Source: an uncultured Alphaproteobacteria bacterium (lineage in GTDB: Bacteria > Pseudomonadota > Alphaproteobacteria > HIMB59 > GCA-002718135). From it: a stretch of DNA of 64,000 nucleotides. The position numbers and the translations under genes were made by a program. Of the stretch, positions 27,454 through 35,428 are shown piece by piece. The DNA lies in assembly GCA_902517315.1 (NCBI GenBank), contig CABYBP010000001.1, forward strand, positions 1 to 64,000, written 5' to 3'. Positions within the stretch are counted from its first letter, which is position 1. Each line of letters begins with the position of its first letter. The notes below the pieces were generated by a model. It ran no database searches. It was given only the letters and a program-made list of their open reading frames with translations, and was not told the DNA's origin.

Positions 27454-28293
27454 TTATTGTTGAGAATTATTTTCAAGTGTTTGAACGTGTATATCTAGGT
27501 TTTCAATCAAATTGTTTTGCCCATTATGACCGAAGAAAACTCCTTTTATAGGTGCAGCTTCACTTGCATCAAGTCCGCAAGAGACTCTGATATATCTTTC
27601 ATCGGGACTACAGCCATTTGTAGGATCAAATCCAACCCAACCCAAATCATCTATAAAAAATTCTGCCCATGCGTGTGTTGATTGAAATTCTGATGAATGT
27701 GAATTGTTATGCATATAACCATTTACATATCTTGCCGGTATATTAATTGATCTTGCTGCAGATACCATAATGTGCGCTTGATCCTGACAAACACCTTTTT
27801 TTTGATTATAAGCTACCTGAGCTGTTGTTTCATTATTCGTAGAAAGAGGTTTATATTCAACTTTTTCTCTTACTAAATTCATTAAATTATGAGAAATAAG
27901 TAATCTTTCATCTTCTCTGAATCCATTTTTAGCATCTAATGCCAAATTTTTAATATCAACATCAGGAATAGTTAATTTTGAATCTCTTAAGTAAACTGTA
28001 GGATCTAATTTATCATCAGGATTAGAATAGACTCCCTTTGTATCAAAAGTTTCTACTTTACCAAGAACAGTAAACTGAATTTTTTTTACTTTTTTTAAAC
28101 TAGTAAAACTTTGTATATTATTTGCTTCTCCATCTTTATAAATTGCAGATTTTTCAGCTGAGTCATGATGAACATTCCAATCTAAAATTTTCAAACCATT
28201 ATATTCAGAAGGGTAAAGTTTTGTAGATTGTATAAGTCCAGCTACTGGATTTTTATATTCATATTTGGTTGTATGCTCAATTATAATTTCCAT
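27454..28293 (-). CDS. Transglutaminase-like cysteine peptidase
   Basis: Papain-fold protein of 279 residues with an N-terminal beta-sandwich (MEIIIEHTTKYEYKNPVAGL) and a transglutaminase-like core. The catalytic cysteine is in KKGVCQDQAHIMV, histidine in STHAWAEFFI and aspartate in GWVGFDPTNG. It overlaps the alpha-E gene by one base. In bacteria this protein travels with alpha-E and circularly permuted ATP-grasp proteins, a set proposed to make and cleave peptide-like amide bonds. Confidence 0.92.
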   Translation of the reverse strand: MEIIIEHTTKYEYKNPVAGLIQSTKLYPSEYNGLKILDWNVHHDSAEKSAIYKDGEANNIQSFTSLKKVKKIQFTVLGKVETFDTKGVYSNPDDKLDPTVYLRDSKLTIPDVDIKNLALDAKNGFREDERLLISHNLMNLVREKVEYKPLSTNNETTAQVAYNQKKGVCQDQAHIMVSAARSINIPARYVNGYMHNNSHSSEFQSTHAWAEFFIDDLGWVGFDPTNGCSPDERYIRVSCGLDASEAAPIKGVFFGHNGQNNLIENLDIHVQTLENNSQQ

Positions 28294-29228
28294 TAGTTAA
28301 AAAACTCCTTTTGAATGTCTGAATCTACGCTTGAGATTTTATTAATAAACTGAGTAACAAATTCATGTAGACCAAAATCAACAATTGACTCAATTTTTTC
28401 TTCTTGAATTTTAGTATTTAAATCTTTTAAGGTATTATAAATTTTATTTACCTTCTCTGGACTGCAAGTTAAATTAGTTAAGTGTTTCACAATATTTTGA
28501 ATACAAAAACTAAGAGATCTTGGACAATCACTATTTAAAACTAAAAAATCAGCAATCTTAGTTGAGGTAACATTTCCATCATAGGCCCATCGAAAAGCGT
28601 TAAATGATGATAATGATCTAAGAAGGATGCTCCATTGCATATTGTCAATATTGCCACCTATGTATTGAGGCTTAGGAAGTAAAACAAAATATTTAACATC
28701 TAATAATCTTGCTGAATTATCTGCTCTTTCAACAAATAATCCTAAATAAAGAAAGTTATAACCATCATTTCTTAATAATGAACTTAAGGAACCTCTAAAC
28801 AAATTTACTTGCTCTATTGTCCATTCAGTTAAGTTTGGTAGATCTGATGCATTAAAATTATTATTTTTTAATTTTAAAATTTCCTGATAAGTTTTGTTGA
28901 TTGCTAACCAAGACTCAGGTGTGAAAGATGTTCTTACGACTAATGCATTATTTCTGGCATTAAGAATGCAATTATAAACTGAAGAGGGATTATCTTCATC
29001 AAAAAATAAGTAATCTTCAACTTTATTTTGTTCAATGATATTATATTTATTTTTGTATCCTTCTATTGCACCTGCTGCAGCGAGAACGGATTCCCATTCA
29101 TTATTATACCCATTTGGATTAGGGAATAATGACATTCTGTAACCAACATCAAGGAGTCTTGCATTAGTTTCAGCTCTCTCCATATACCTACTAATCCAAT
29201 AAAGGTACTCAGCCGTTCTACTTAACAT
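28293..29228 (-). CDS. Alpha-E domain protein (DUF403)
   Basis: All-helical protein of 311 residues starting MLSRTAEYLYWISRYMERAE, the family signature, which recurs in FLYLGLFVERADNSARLLD. Its biochemical role is unknown, but it is almost always encoded beside the circularly permuted ATP-grasp ligase and transglutaminase-like protein, as here (6-base gap to the ligase gene, one-base overlap with the protease gene). Confidence 0.92.
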   Translation of the reverse strand: MLSRTAEYLYWISRYMERAETNARLLDVGYRMSLFPNPNGYNNEWESVLAAAGAIEGYKNKYNIIEQNKVEDYLFFDEDNPSSVYNCILNARNNALVVRTSFTPESWLAINKTYQEILKLKNNNFNASDLPNLTEWTIEQVNLFRGSLSSLLRNDGYNFLYLGLFVERADNSARLLDVKYFVLLPKPQYIGGNIDNMQWSILLRSLSSFNAFRWAYDGNVTSTKIADFLVLNSDCPRSLSFCIQNIVKHLTNLTCSPEKVNKIYNTLKDLNTKIQEEKIESIVDFGLHEFVTQFINKISSVDSDIQKEFFN

Positions 29229-29234
29229 TATGTC

Positions 29235-30641
29235 TCATTCTGCTAAAACCCATGTATCTTTAACTCCTCCTCCTTGGCTTGAATTAACTACGAAAGATCC
29301 TTCATTCATTGCAACTCTTGTTAGTCCACCAGAACTTAATTGAGCATGTTCTCCCATTAAACAAAAAGGTCTCAAATCAACTCTTCTTCCTTCAACTTGA
29401 TTTTTAATGAGAGTTGGTGAAAATGATAAATCTAAAAGTGGTTGAGCAATATATCCTCTAGGATTTGAAGAGAGTTTTGTTCTAAACTCTTCTATTGAGG
29501 ATTTTGAAGATTTTGGGCCTATTAGCATTCCATATCCTCCAGAACCATCAACTTCCTTTACTACAAGATCAGATAAATTATCTAATACATAATTAAGATC
29601 ATCATCAATGTCACAACTCCATGTTTGAACATTTTCTAATATTGGTTGTTCCCCTAAATAAAATTTAATCATTTCTGGAACGTAAATATAAATTGCTTTG
29701 TCATCTGCTATGCCTGCACCTGGAGCTGAACAAATGTTTACTCCTCCAGTTCTATAAACATCCATAATACCAGGTACTCCAATTACTGAATTAGGATTAA
29801 AACAAAGAGGATCTAAAAAATCATCATCTATTCTCCTATACACAACATCTACTTTTTTAGGACCATCGACAGTCTTCATATAAAGAAATTCACCCTCAAC
29901 GAATAAATCAGTAGATTCAACCATTTCAATACCCATTTGATCAGATAAAAAACTATGTTCATAATAAGCACTATTCAATGGACCTGGGGTAAGAAGGACA
30001 CAAACAGGCTCTGAAGTGTTACATTTTATCGGAGCTAAACTCATCAATGTTTGAAGTAATCTTGTTGGATAATCATCAATAGGTGTAACACGATTTGTAT
30101 GAAATAAGTCTGGGAACATTCTCATCATTATTTCTCTATTTTCCAACATGTATGATACTCCACTAGGTGTTCTACAATTATCTTCTAAGACAAAATATTC
30201 ATTATGATTTGTCCTCACTAAATCTATACCCACAATTGGACTATAAATCGATCTGGGTGGAGTAAAACCAAACATAGCAACTTCATATGATTTTTTTTTT
30301 AAAATTAATTCTTTAGGTATTATATTAGCTTTAATTATTTCACCTTGATTGTAAATATCTGCTAAAAAAGCATTTAAGGCTTTAGCTCTTTGAACAACTC
30401 CTTTTTCTAATTTAGACCATTCACTAAAAGTAAAAATTCTAGGAATTAAATCAAACGGTATTATTCTTTCTCTTGCAGTTTCACTATTAGTTGAAAAAGT
30501 TATTCCTATATTTCTAAAATGAGTCTCTGCCTCTGCATTTTTTTCATTAATCACTTTAGCAGTCATTTTTTCTAACCACTCATTGATATTATTATAATGA
30601 TTTCTGATTATACTTTCAGATTGATACATTTCATTAAACAT
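29235..30641 (-). CDS. Circularly permuted ATP-grasp amidoligase (DUF404/DUF407)
   Basis: 468-residue ligase of the circularly permuted ATP-grasp class, proposed to form amide bonds with amino acid or peptide substrates. Typical segments: VKEVDGSGGYGMLIGPKSSK (ATP-binding loop), FVLEDNCRTPSGVSYMLENR, VYRRIDDDFLDPLCFNP, GVPGIMDVYRTGGVNICSAPG and ARVDLRPF-like VEGRRVDLRPFCLMG. Its ATG (30641) has no obvious Shine-Dalgarno but lies 5 bases after a 16-codon ORF, suggesting translational coupling. The leader carries two glutamine-riboswitch-like aptamers. Confidence 0.92.
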   Translation of the reverse strand: MFNEMYQSESIIRNHYNNINEWLEKMTAKVINEKNAEAETHFRNIGITFSTNSETARERIIPFDLIPRIFTFSEWSKLEKGVVQRAKALNAFLADIYNQGEIIKANIIPKELILKKKSYEVAMFGFTPPRSIYSPIVGIDLVRTNHNEYFVLEDNCRTPSGVSYMLENREIMMRMFPDLFHTNRVTPIDDYPTRLLQTLMSLAPIKCNTSEPVCVLLTPGPLNSAYYEHSFLSDQMGIEMVESTDLFVEGEFLYMKTVDGPKKVDVVYRRIDDDFLDPLCFNPNSVIGVPGIMDVYRTGGVNICSAPGAGIADDKAIYIYVPEMIKFYLGEQPILENVQTWSCDIDDDLNYVLDNLSDLVVKEVDGSGGYGMLIGPKSSKSSIEEFRTKLSSNPRGYIAQPLLDLSFSPTLIKNQVEGRRVDLRPFCLMGEHAQLSSGGLTRVAMNEGSFVVNSSQGGGVKDTWVLAE

Positions 30642-30646
30642 ATTTG

Positions 30647-30697
30647 TTAAAATGATTTAAAAAAGTTATTAAAAAATCCAAAATTAAAATCTATCAT
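30647..30697 (-). CDS. 16-residue leader peptide downstream of the aptamers
   Basis: ATG 30697 opens a 16-codon frame reading MIDFNFGFFNNFFKSF, closed by TAA at 30649-30647. An AAGGAG sequence lies 12 bases upstream. The peptide is remarkably rich in Phe (7 of 16) and its stop is 5 bases before the ATP-grasp ATG. The related Downstream-peptide glutamine RNA is usually followed by a short ORF, which makes a real peptide or a coupling device plausible. Whether it is translated is not known. Confidence 0.5.
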   Translation of the reverse strand: MIDFNFGFFNNFFKSF

Positions 30698-30702
30698 ATT
30701 TA

Positions 30703-30726
30703 ATAACAGCTCCTTCTATCTGTTAT
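30703..30726 (-). promoter_or_regulatory. Hairpin exposing or hiding the leader Shine-Dalgarno
   Basis: In the minus-strand transcript ATAACAG (30726-30720) pairs with CTGTTAT (30709-30703), seven base pairs, around a 10-base loop ATAGAAGGAG that contains the Shine-Dalgarno of the 16-codon ORF. It lies about 35 bases after the second aptamer and is a candidate expression platform acting on translation. No terminator-like T-run follows. Confidence 0.5.
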
Positions 30727-30761
30727 CTTTCATGCGTAGCTATGGATTTTAAAATAATATC

Positions 30762-30813
30762 CGCGTTCCTTCAGTTTTAACTTACTTCCGATCTGAATTA
30801 ACAGATTGAACGA
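30762..30813 (-). promoter_or_regulatory. Glutamine riboswitch aptamer (glnA RNA type), second copy
   Basis: Read on the minus strand from 30813: TCGTTCA, stem ATCTG/CAGAT, CGGAAGTA, stem AGTT/AACT, then GAAGGAACGCG. CGTTC pairs with GAACG to close the aptamer. The constant parts (CGTTCA, CGGAAGTA, GAAGGAACGC) are those I recall for the glnA RNA glutamine riboswitch. Both variable stems differ from the first copy yet still pair, which is covariation within the window. It is the copy closer to the coding region. Confidence 0.82.
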
Positions 30814-30828
30814 TTTAATAACTTGCAT

Positions 30829-30880
30829 GCGTTCCTTCAACTTTCGTTTACTTCCGTTTTGAGGTACTCAAAATGAACGA
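30829..30880 (-). promoter_or_regulatory. Glutamine riboswitch aptamer (glnA RNA type), first copy
   Basis: Read on the minus strand from 30880: TCGTTCA, stem TTTTGAG/CTCAAAA with loop TAC, CGGAAGTA, stem AAC-GAAA-GTT, then GAAGGAACGCA. It is separated from the second copy by about 15 bases. glnA RNAs often occur as two or more tandem aptamers in front of nitrogen-metabolism genes; here they precede the ATP-grasp, alpha-E and transglutaminase-like operon. Confidence 0.85.
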
Positions 30881-30980
30881 CAATTTTTAATAATTAAATT
30901 TGTTGATATTGAAAATTGATTATCGATATAGATAGATATGCAAAAAATGCATACTCAAAAAAAAATAGCTATATAGTTTA

Positions 30981-31691
30981 TTAACTGAAGTCTTTAAGTG
31001 ATTTGTTGAGGCAAATATATGAAAAATATCCTGAACAAATTAGCCAAATTATTAAAACTATGGTATCATTTATAATTAAATTGATTTCAGATTTTGTCAC
31101 CAATCTCAAAGTTGTTGCAGACCAAATAACAGTAAAAAATATTGTTAAATTTCGATAAGATTTTACTCTTAATGGATGTACAAACTTAAAAGGAATAAAC
31201 GTTAAAATTGATAAAAAAATTATCACTATAAGATTAATCCAAACATTTGAGCCTAAAATAAAAAAATATAGAACAACAATATTCCAAATAGCTGGAAATC
31301 CTCTAAAATAATAATCATCAGTTTTCATATTAACATTAATAAATGTATATAAAGAAACTCCAAATATTATTGCTGGTATAATAATTTCAAAACCATTAGG
31401 CACTAATTGAAACCAGTAGATCATTAAGGCAGGATTTATTACATAGTTAAGATAATCAACTATACTGTCTAAGATAATTCCATCTAAGTTTGGTGCTTTT
31501 TCTTCAACCCCTACTCTTCTTGCTAACGTTCCATCTATACCATCGACCAATAATGCTAAACCTAACCATAAGAAAGCTCCAGTTTGGTCATTATTTAATA
31601 TTGATATTAATGCAAGAAATCCCAGTATAGCACCAGATCCTGTAAAAGCGTGTACTCCCCACGCGGATATTTGATCTTTATCAACTTTCAT
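30981..31691 (-). CDS. pcs: Phosphatidylcholine synthase (Pcs)
   Basis: CDP-alcohol phosphatidyltransferase that condenses choline with CDP-diacylglycerol in the inner membrane (EC 2.7.8.24). 236 residues with eight or so membrane segments. The signature is DGIDGTLARRVGVEE followed by LDGIILDSIVDYLNY, with acidic residues D50, D53, D75 and D79; the spacing and the DYLNY end match Pcs rather than phosphatidylglycerophosphate synthase. Common in alphaproteobacteria that interact with choline pools. Confidence 0.85.
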   Translation of the reverse strand: MKVDKDQISAWGVHAFTGSGAILGFLALISILNNDQTGAFLWLGLALLVDGIDGTLARRVGVEEKAPNLDGIILDSIVDYLNYVINPALMIYWFQLVPNGFEIIIPAIIFGVSLYTFINVNMKTDDYYFRGFPAIWNIVVLYFFILGSNVWINLIVIIFLSILTFIPFKFVHPLRVKSYRNLTIFFTVIWSATTLRLVTKSEINLIINDTIVLIIWLICSGYFSYICLNKSLKDFS

Positions 31692-31785
31692 AAAATAGGG
31701 ATCTTTATCATTAAATTTAAATAAAATAAAATTTTTGAAAAAATAAGAGAGAAATTAAGGGTTTAGTGGATTATAGAATTAGTTG

Positions 31786-32163
31786 TTATAATAAATTTAT
31801 AATATCGCTATCTCCTTCTGCAAAGTTATAGTTTTTAAATTCATTTTTTGAAACCCAAGCTGATTCCTCATGCTCATTTAAATAAATTTCACCACTTTTA
31901 TGAGAGCATATATAATAGTGTAATTTTACATTTATTTTGACATCTTGGTAATTTTCTTCACCAAGTTTATTTTTGATATCTATTTCTATATTAAGCTCTT
32001 CTTTTATTTCTCTTTTTAATGCCACCTCAAAAGTCTCACCTTTTTCTACTTTTCCTCCAGGAAATTCCCAACTCAGGCCCATATGTTTGTTTCTATTTCT
32101 TTGAGCAATGAAAAATTTATTATTTTTTATAATTATTGCTGCAACAACATCAAATTTATCCAT
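31786..32163 (-). CDS. Nudix hydrolase, MutT-like
   Basis: 125 residues with the Nudix box GKVEKGETFEVALKREIKEE preceded by QRNRNKHMGLSWEFPGG, a pattern typical of MutT-type 8-oxo-dGTP pyrophosphohydrolases. The ATG overlaps the stop of the upstream photolyase-related gene by one base, so both DNA-protection genes form one transcription unit. Confidence 0.88.
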   Translation of the reverse strand: MDKFDVVAAIIIKNNKFFIAQRNRNKHMGLSWEFPGGKVEKGETFEVALKREIKEELNIEIDIKNKLGEENYQDVKINVKLHYYICSHKSGEIYLNEHEESAWVSKNEFKNYNFAEGDSDIINLL

Positions 32164-33641
32164 TAATTTGTATTATCTTGAATAAATTGATTTGCTTTTT
32201 TTATAATATTTTTTTTTCTTTCGGAATTCATTTTGTCATAAATATTAACCATCATATTTAAACGTGGATTAGATTGAAAAAACTTCCTATTTTTATTGAT
32301 AAAACGCCAATATAAACCATCCATTATATCATTCCAATTACCTCTTTTAAAATTCATCATTTTCATAATATAACTTGATCCACAAATATAAGGTTTGGTG
32401 CTAAATATACCTCCATCACTAAACAACCCCATACCATAAACATTAGGTGACATTACCCAATCAGAGCTATCAACAAACATTTCCATAAACCAGTTATAAA
32501 CTTCATTAGGTTTAATTTCACATAAGTTCATAATATTACATAAAACCATTAATCTTTCAATATGATGTGTGTATCCATATTTTTGAGCATTTTTAATTGA
32601 GTGATCTAAAGGATCTAATCCTGTTGTGCCGTCATACCATTTACTAGTAAGTGAATTTTTATGTTGAAAGAAATTATTTTCTTCTAATTGTTGATTATAA
32701 TTTTGGTAAATTCCCCTTATGAATTCTCTCCATCCAATAATTTGCCTAATATAACCTTCATAAGAATTAATTTTAATTTTATTTTCAACTTTTTTGACTC
32801 TCTCAATTATCAATTCTGGAGTTAATAAACCTAAATTAATCATTGGACTTAAAGCACTATGGAATAAAAAGTTGTTATTGGTGTCAACCGCATCTTCATA
32901 ATCACCAAATAAATTAAATTTTTTCATAATAAAATAGTCTAACCATTTAACAGCATCATCATAAGTTGTAGGTAGCCAAAAATTATCAACTTCACCTGGG
33001 TGTTTTTTAAATATATTTTCTATTTGCTGTTTTAAAACTTTTGTATGCTTTGTTTCTATTGCAGTAATCATTTCTGGTATTTTAATATCTTTGGGGAGTT
33101 TTTTTCTATTATCTTCATCAAAGCTCCATTTTCCACCTTTTGGTTTATTATTTTCCATCAAAATATCTGTTTTTGCACGAGCAATTTTATAAAAATTTGC
33201 CATAAAAGGTTTTTTTGTTTTACTTAAATAATTTTTAAATTCATCTCTTGAATTCAAAAACATAGGTGATTGAATAAAAGTTAATTTAATCTTATTTTTT
33301 TTACATAAAGAGCTTATTTTTTTTTCAAAAAATTTATCTTCTATTTCAAAAGAAATTAATTCTTTATAATTATATTTTTTTATAAAATTCTCTAATTTTT
33401 TTTCGTATGATATTTTAAAATCTTTATTTAAATCAATATAATTTACTTTAAATTTATTTTTTTTTAGTTGATCAGAATAAGATCTCATCGAGGATAGAAA
33501 AAGAATAAGTTTTAATTTATGATGTTTTTGAAAAGTACAAAGATCAAAACTTTCACACATAAAAATAGTTAAGTTTTTATATTTACTTAGATATTTTTGC
33601 GGAAATAGTTGGTTTCCTAGAATTAAAAATAAACTTTTCAT
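32163..33641 (-). CDS. Cryptochrome/photolyase-related protein, apparently without Fe-S cysteines
   Basis: FAD-dependent photolyase-related protein (DPRP, PhrB-like (6-4) photolyase family), 492 residues. N-terminal LFLILGNQLFP is characteristic, as are IIGWREFIRGIYQNY, YTHHIERLMVLCNIMNLCEI, SPNVYGMGLFSDGGIFSTKP and SNPRLNMM. In PhrB-type proteins the segment after the STKP motif carries a YCxxC and a later Cys for a 4Fe-4S cluster; here it reads SSYIMKMMNFKRGNWNDIMD, without cysteines. It probably repairs UV damage using light, in keeping with a surface-ocean lifestyle. Confidence 0.85.
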   Translation of the reverse strand: MKSLFLILGNQLFPQKYLSKYKNLTIFMCESFDLCTFQKHHKLKLILFLSSMRSYSDQLKKNKFKVNYIDLNKDFKISYEKKLENFIKKYNYKELISFEIEDKFFEKKISSLCKKNKIKLTFIQSPMFLNSRDEFKNYLSKTKKPFMANFYKIARAKTDILMENNKPKGGKWSFDEDNRKKLPKDIKIPEMITAIETKHTKVLKQQIENIFKKHPGEVDNFWLPTTYDDAVKWLDYFIMKKFNLFGDYEDAVDTNNNFLFHSALSPMINLGLLTPELIIERVKKVENKIKINSYEGYIRQIIGWREFIRGIYQNYNQQLEENNFFQHKNSLTSKWYDGTTGLDPLDHSIKNAQKYGYTHHIERLMVLCNIMNLCEIKPNEVYNWFMEMFVDSSDWVMSPNVYGMGLFSDGGIFSTKPYICGSSYIMKMMNFKRGNWNDIMDGLYWRFINKNRKFFQSNPRLNMMVNIYDKMNSERKKNIIKKANQFIQDNTN

Positions 33642-33736
33642 AAACCTCTAAATAGTAAGTTATTAGAAAATTTATATAATTTATTAAATTTAATTGCTTA
33701 TTTTTAACAAATTTTAATTATAGTAATTCATAATTA

Positions 33737-34246
33737 ATGGGCAAATTAATAAAATTATTGGTAATTCCGTCTATAATTAGTTTCGCACTAATTTCCTGCA
33801 ATACCACCTCTTCTTACAAAGTAAAAAAGGCTGATGCTCAAAAAGTAACGAATATAGAATATGGAACAATCAAAACCTCTCTTCCAGTAAAAATAGAAGG
33901 TGAAAGTGATTGGATTGGCGCAACTGCAGGAGCAATGATAGGTGGTCTTTTAGCATCTCAAATATGTGGAGAAGAAGAAATATTGGGAACTAAGTGCCAA
34001 GATATTGCTATAGTATATGGAACTATTGGAGGAGCTGCTATGGGATCAGTAATACAAGCTAAAATTGGTAATCATGATGGCTTCCAATATATAGTGAATA
34101 TTGATGAATGTGGTAATGACTTTTCAAATTGTCAAAATGATCAAGAAAAAGCTTTTGTACAAGGAGATGATAATGCCATTCCAAATGGTCAAAGAGTTGT
34201 AATTATTTACGGAAATGTAATAAGATTAATGCCTTATGAAGAATAG
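33737..34246 (+). CDS. Glycine-zipper outer-membrane lipoprotein (SlyB-like)
   Basis: 169 residues. A lipoprotein signal ends at SFALISC (Cys21), followed by a linker and a glycine-zipper segment, WIGATAGAMIGGLLASQICG and YGTIGGAAMGSVIQAKIG, as in SlyB/PcP-like proteins. The C-terminal part (NGQRVVIIYGNVIRLMPYE) resembles the SlyB tail. Two extra cysteine pairs (ICGEEEILGTKC, DECGNDFSNC) may form disulfides. Overlaps the next gene by 11 bases. Confidence 0.82.
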   Translation: MGKLIKLLVIPSIISFALISCNTTSSYKVKKADAQKVTNIEYGTIKTSLPVKIEGESDWIGATAGAMIGGLLASQICGEEEILGTKCQDIAIVYGTIGGAAMGSVIQAKIGNHDGFQYIVNIDECGNDFSNCQNDQEKAFVQGDDNAIPNGQRVVIIYGNVIRLMPYEE

Positions 34247-35093
34247 TTTAATAAAATTAACTTTTGGAATTCTTTTATTGTTACCATTTCACCTCAATGC
34301 AGAATTAATTTTTGAAGATAATTTTCCAAAAGATATGCAAGGTATTTGGAGCGACGATTGTGATACAGAATATCAAGTATTCATAATATCAAATAACACA
34401 AGTATGTGGATTGATGAGACATATGTTGGATTTAATGTATCGAAAACATCAAAAGTAAAAGATTGGTCGGTTTATAAATGGGGTGAACTTGATGGAAGTT
34501 ATTATTATTTTTTGAAAAAAGATGACGATAATTTACTTGAGGTTACAGCTCCTAATGATTGGGATGGTATAGATTATTCATTTTTAAATTCATCAGATTA
34601 TTCCATTTATGAAAAATGTGAATCAATTCCTAGTGTCTTTCAAATCATTTATGGCGAAATTATTAGCTTAATGAATTCTCAATTAATTGAAACATGTAAT
34701 AATGATAGCAATCCTGCAAATTGCATTAATGAAACTTTTACATTTTTAGATGTGTCACAAGATGATGAATTATCTGTAGCAGAATTAACACGTGCAGCAA
34801 GAATAGCTATTTATTTTACCTTTATTGACAAAAGACAAGACGAAGACAGAGACATAGGTTTCGCAACTTATACAACTACATCACTAATATTTCCTGCATT
34901 ATCAAAAATATTAATTGGGAACTATGATTATGATAATTCAAATACAATTTCTTTAAAAGAAATATATACGGATCGTATTGATACATTAGACTATCAAAAT
35001 TTATTTAAAGAAAATTTAAAAGGACTAGATCCAGAAGAATTAAGACGATTAATTGAAAACTTAGATTTCCTAAAGTCATTAATGCTAAATTAA
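34236..35093 (+). CDS. Secreted hypothetical protein with two EF-hand-like loops
   Basis: 285 residues with a signal peptide (MKNSLIKLTFGILLLLPFHLNA). The N-terminal domain (PKDMQGIWSDDCD) is unassigned. In the second half there are two EF-hand-like calcium loops, DVSQDDELSVAE and DYDNSNTISLKE, each followed by a helix. A calcium-binding periplasmic role is inference. Cotranscribed with the upstream lipoprotein gene. Confidence 0.65.
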   Translation: MKNSLIKLTFGILLLLPFHLNAELIFEDNFPKDMQGIWSDDCDTEYQVFIISNNTSMWIDETYVGFNVSKTSKVKDWSVYKWGELDGSYYYFLKKDDDNLLEVTAPNDWDGIDYSFLNSSDYSIYEKCESIPSVFQIIYGEIISLMNSQLIETCNNDSNPANCINETFTFLDVSQDDELSVAELTRAARIAIYFTFIDKRQDEDRDIGFATYTTTSLIFPALSKILIGNYDYDNSNTISLKEIYTDRIDTLDYQNLFKENLKGLDPEELRRLIENLDFLKSLMLN

Positions 35094-35102
35094 TTTAGTG
35101 TC

Positions 35103-35132
35103 TTGACTTTTAAGTGTAATTTTAATTATAAA
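35103..35132 (+). promoter_or_regulatory. Sigma-70-type promoter
   Basis: TTGACT (35103-35108), an 18-base spacer and TATAAA (35127-35132) form a good sigma-70 promoter just after the EF-hand protein gene. The start point would fall near 35139, so the 27-codon ORF would be leaderless, or the real first gene is the one at 35225. Confidence 0.5.
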
Positions 35133-35137
35133 TAGAT

Positions 35138-35221
35138 ATGAACAAAAGAAATTTATACGCAGCTATTGCGATAGTATTTATCTTCGCCGCTTTAAATTTA
35201 ACTATATATTTTTTCTATTAA
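35138..35221 (+). CDS. Small single-span membrane peptide, 27 aa
   Basis: ATG 35138 to TAA 35221 encodes MNKRNLYAAIAIVFIFAALN and a further seven residues, a basic N-terminus followed by one hydrophobic segment. It lies 4 bases before the next ORF, with which it may be coupled. There is no clear Shine-Dalgarno; if the promoter call is right it would be translated from a nearly leaderless mRNA. Confidence 0.4.
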   Translation: MNKRNLYAAIAIVFIFAALNLTIYFFY

Positions 35222-35224
35222 ATT

Positions 35225-35428
35225 ATGGTTATCAGAAGAAAATCTAGTATTTATAAAAAATTATATGAAATTAATGGTCAGAAAATGATGTTTGGTCATG
35301 ATAATATACATTTTAAAACAATTAACTTACCAGCAAAACAGAGATACAAAAATCTATGTGGTAAATTTGGTTTAAAAAAAATTGAATCTTCGGGTAAAAA
35401 AAATTTTCAAATAATTAAGATTAATTAA
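35225..35428 (+). CDS. Hypothetical basic protein, 67 aa
   Basis: Begins MVIRRKSSIYKKLYEINGQK and is highly basic throughout with no hydrophobic segment. Its stop adjoins the GTG start of the renalase-like gene, which supports it being a translated cistron. No family recognised. Confidence 0.45.
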   Translation: MVIRRKSSIYKKLYEINGQKMMFGHDNIHFKTINLPAKQRYKNLCGKFGLKKIESSGKKNFQIIKIN

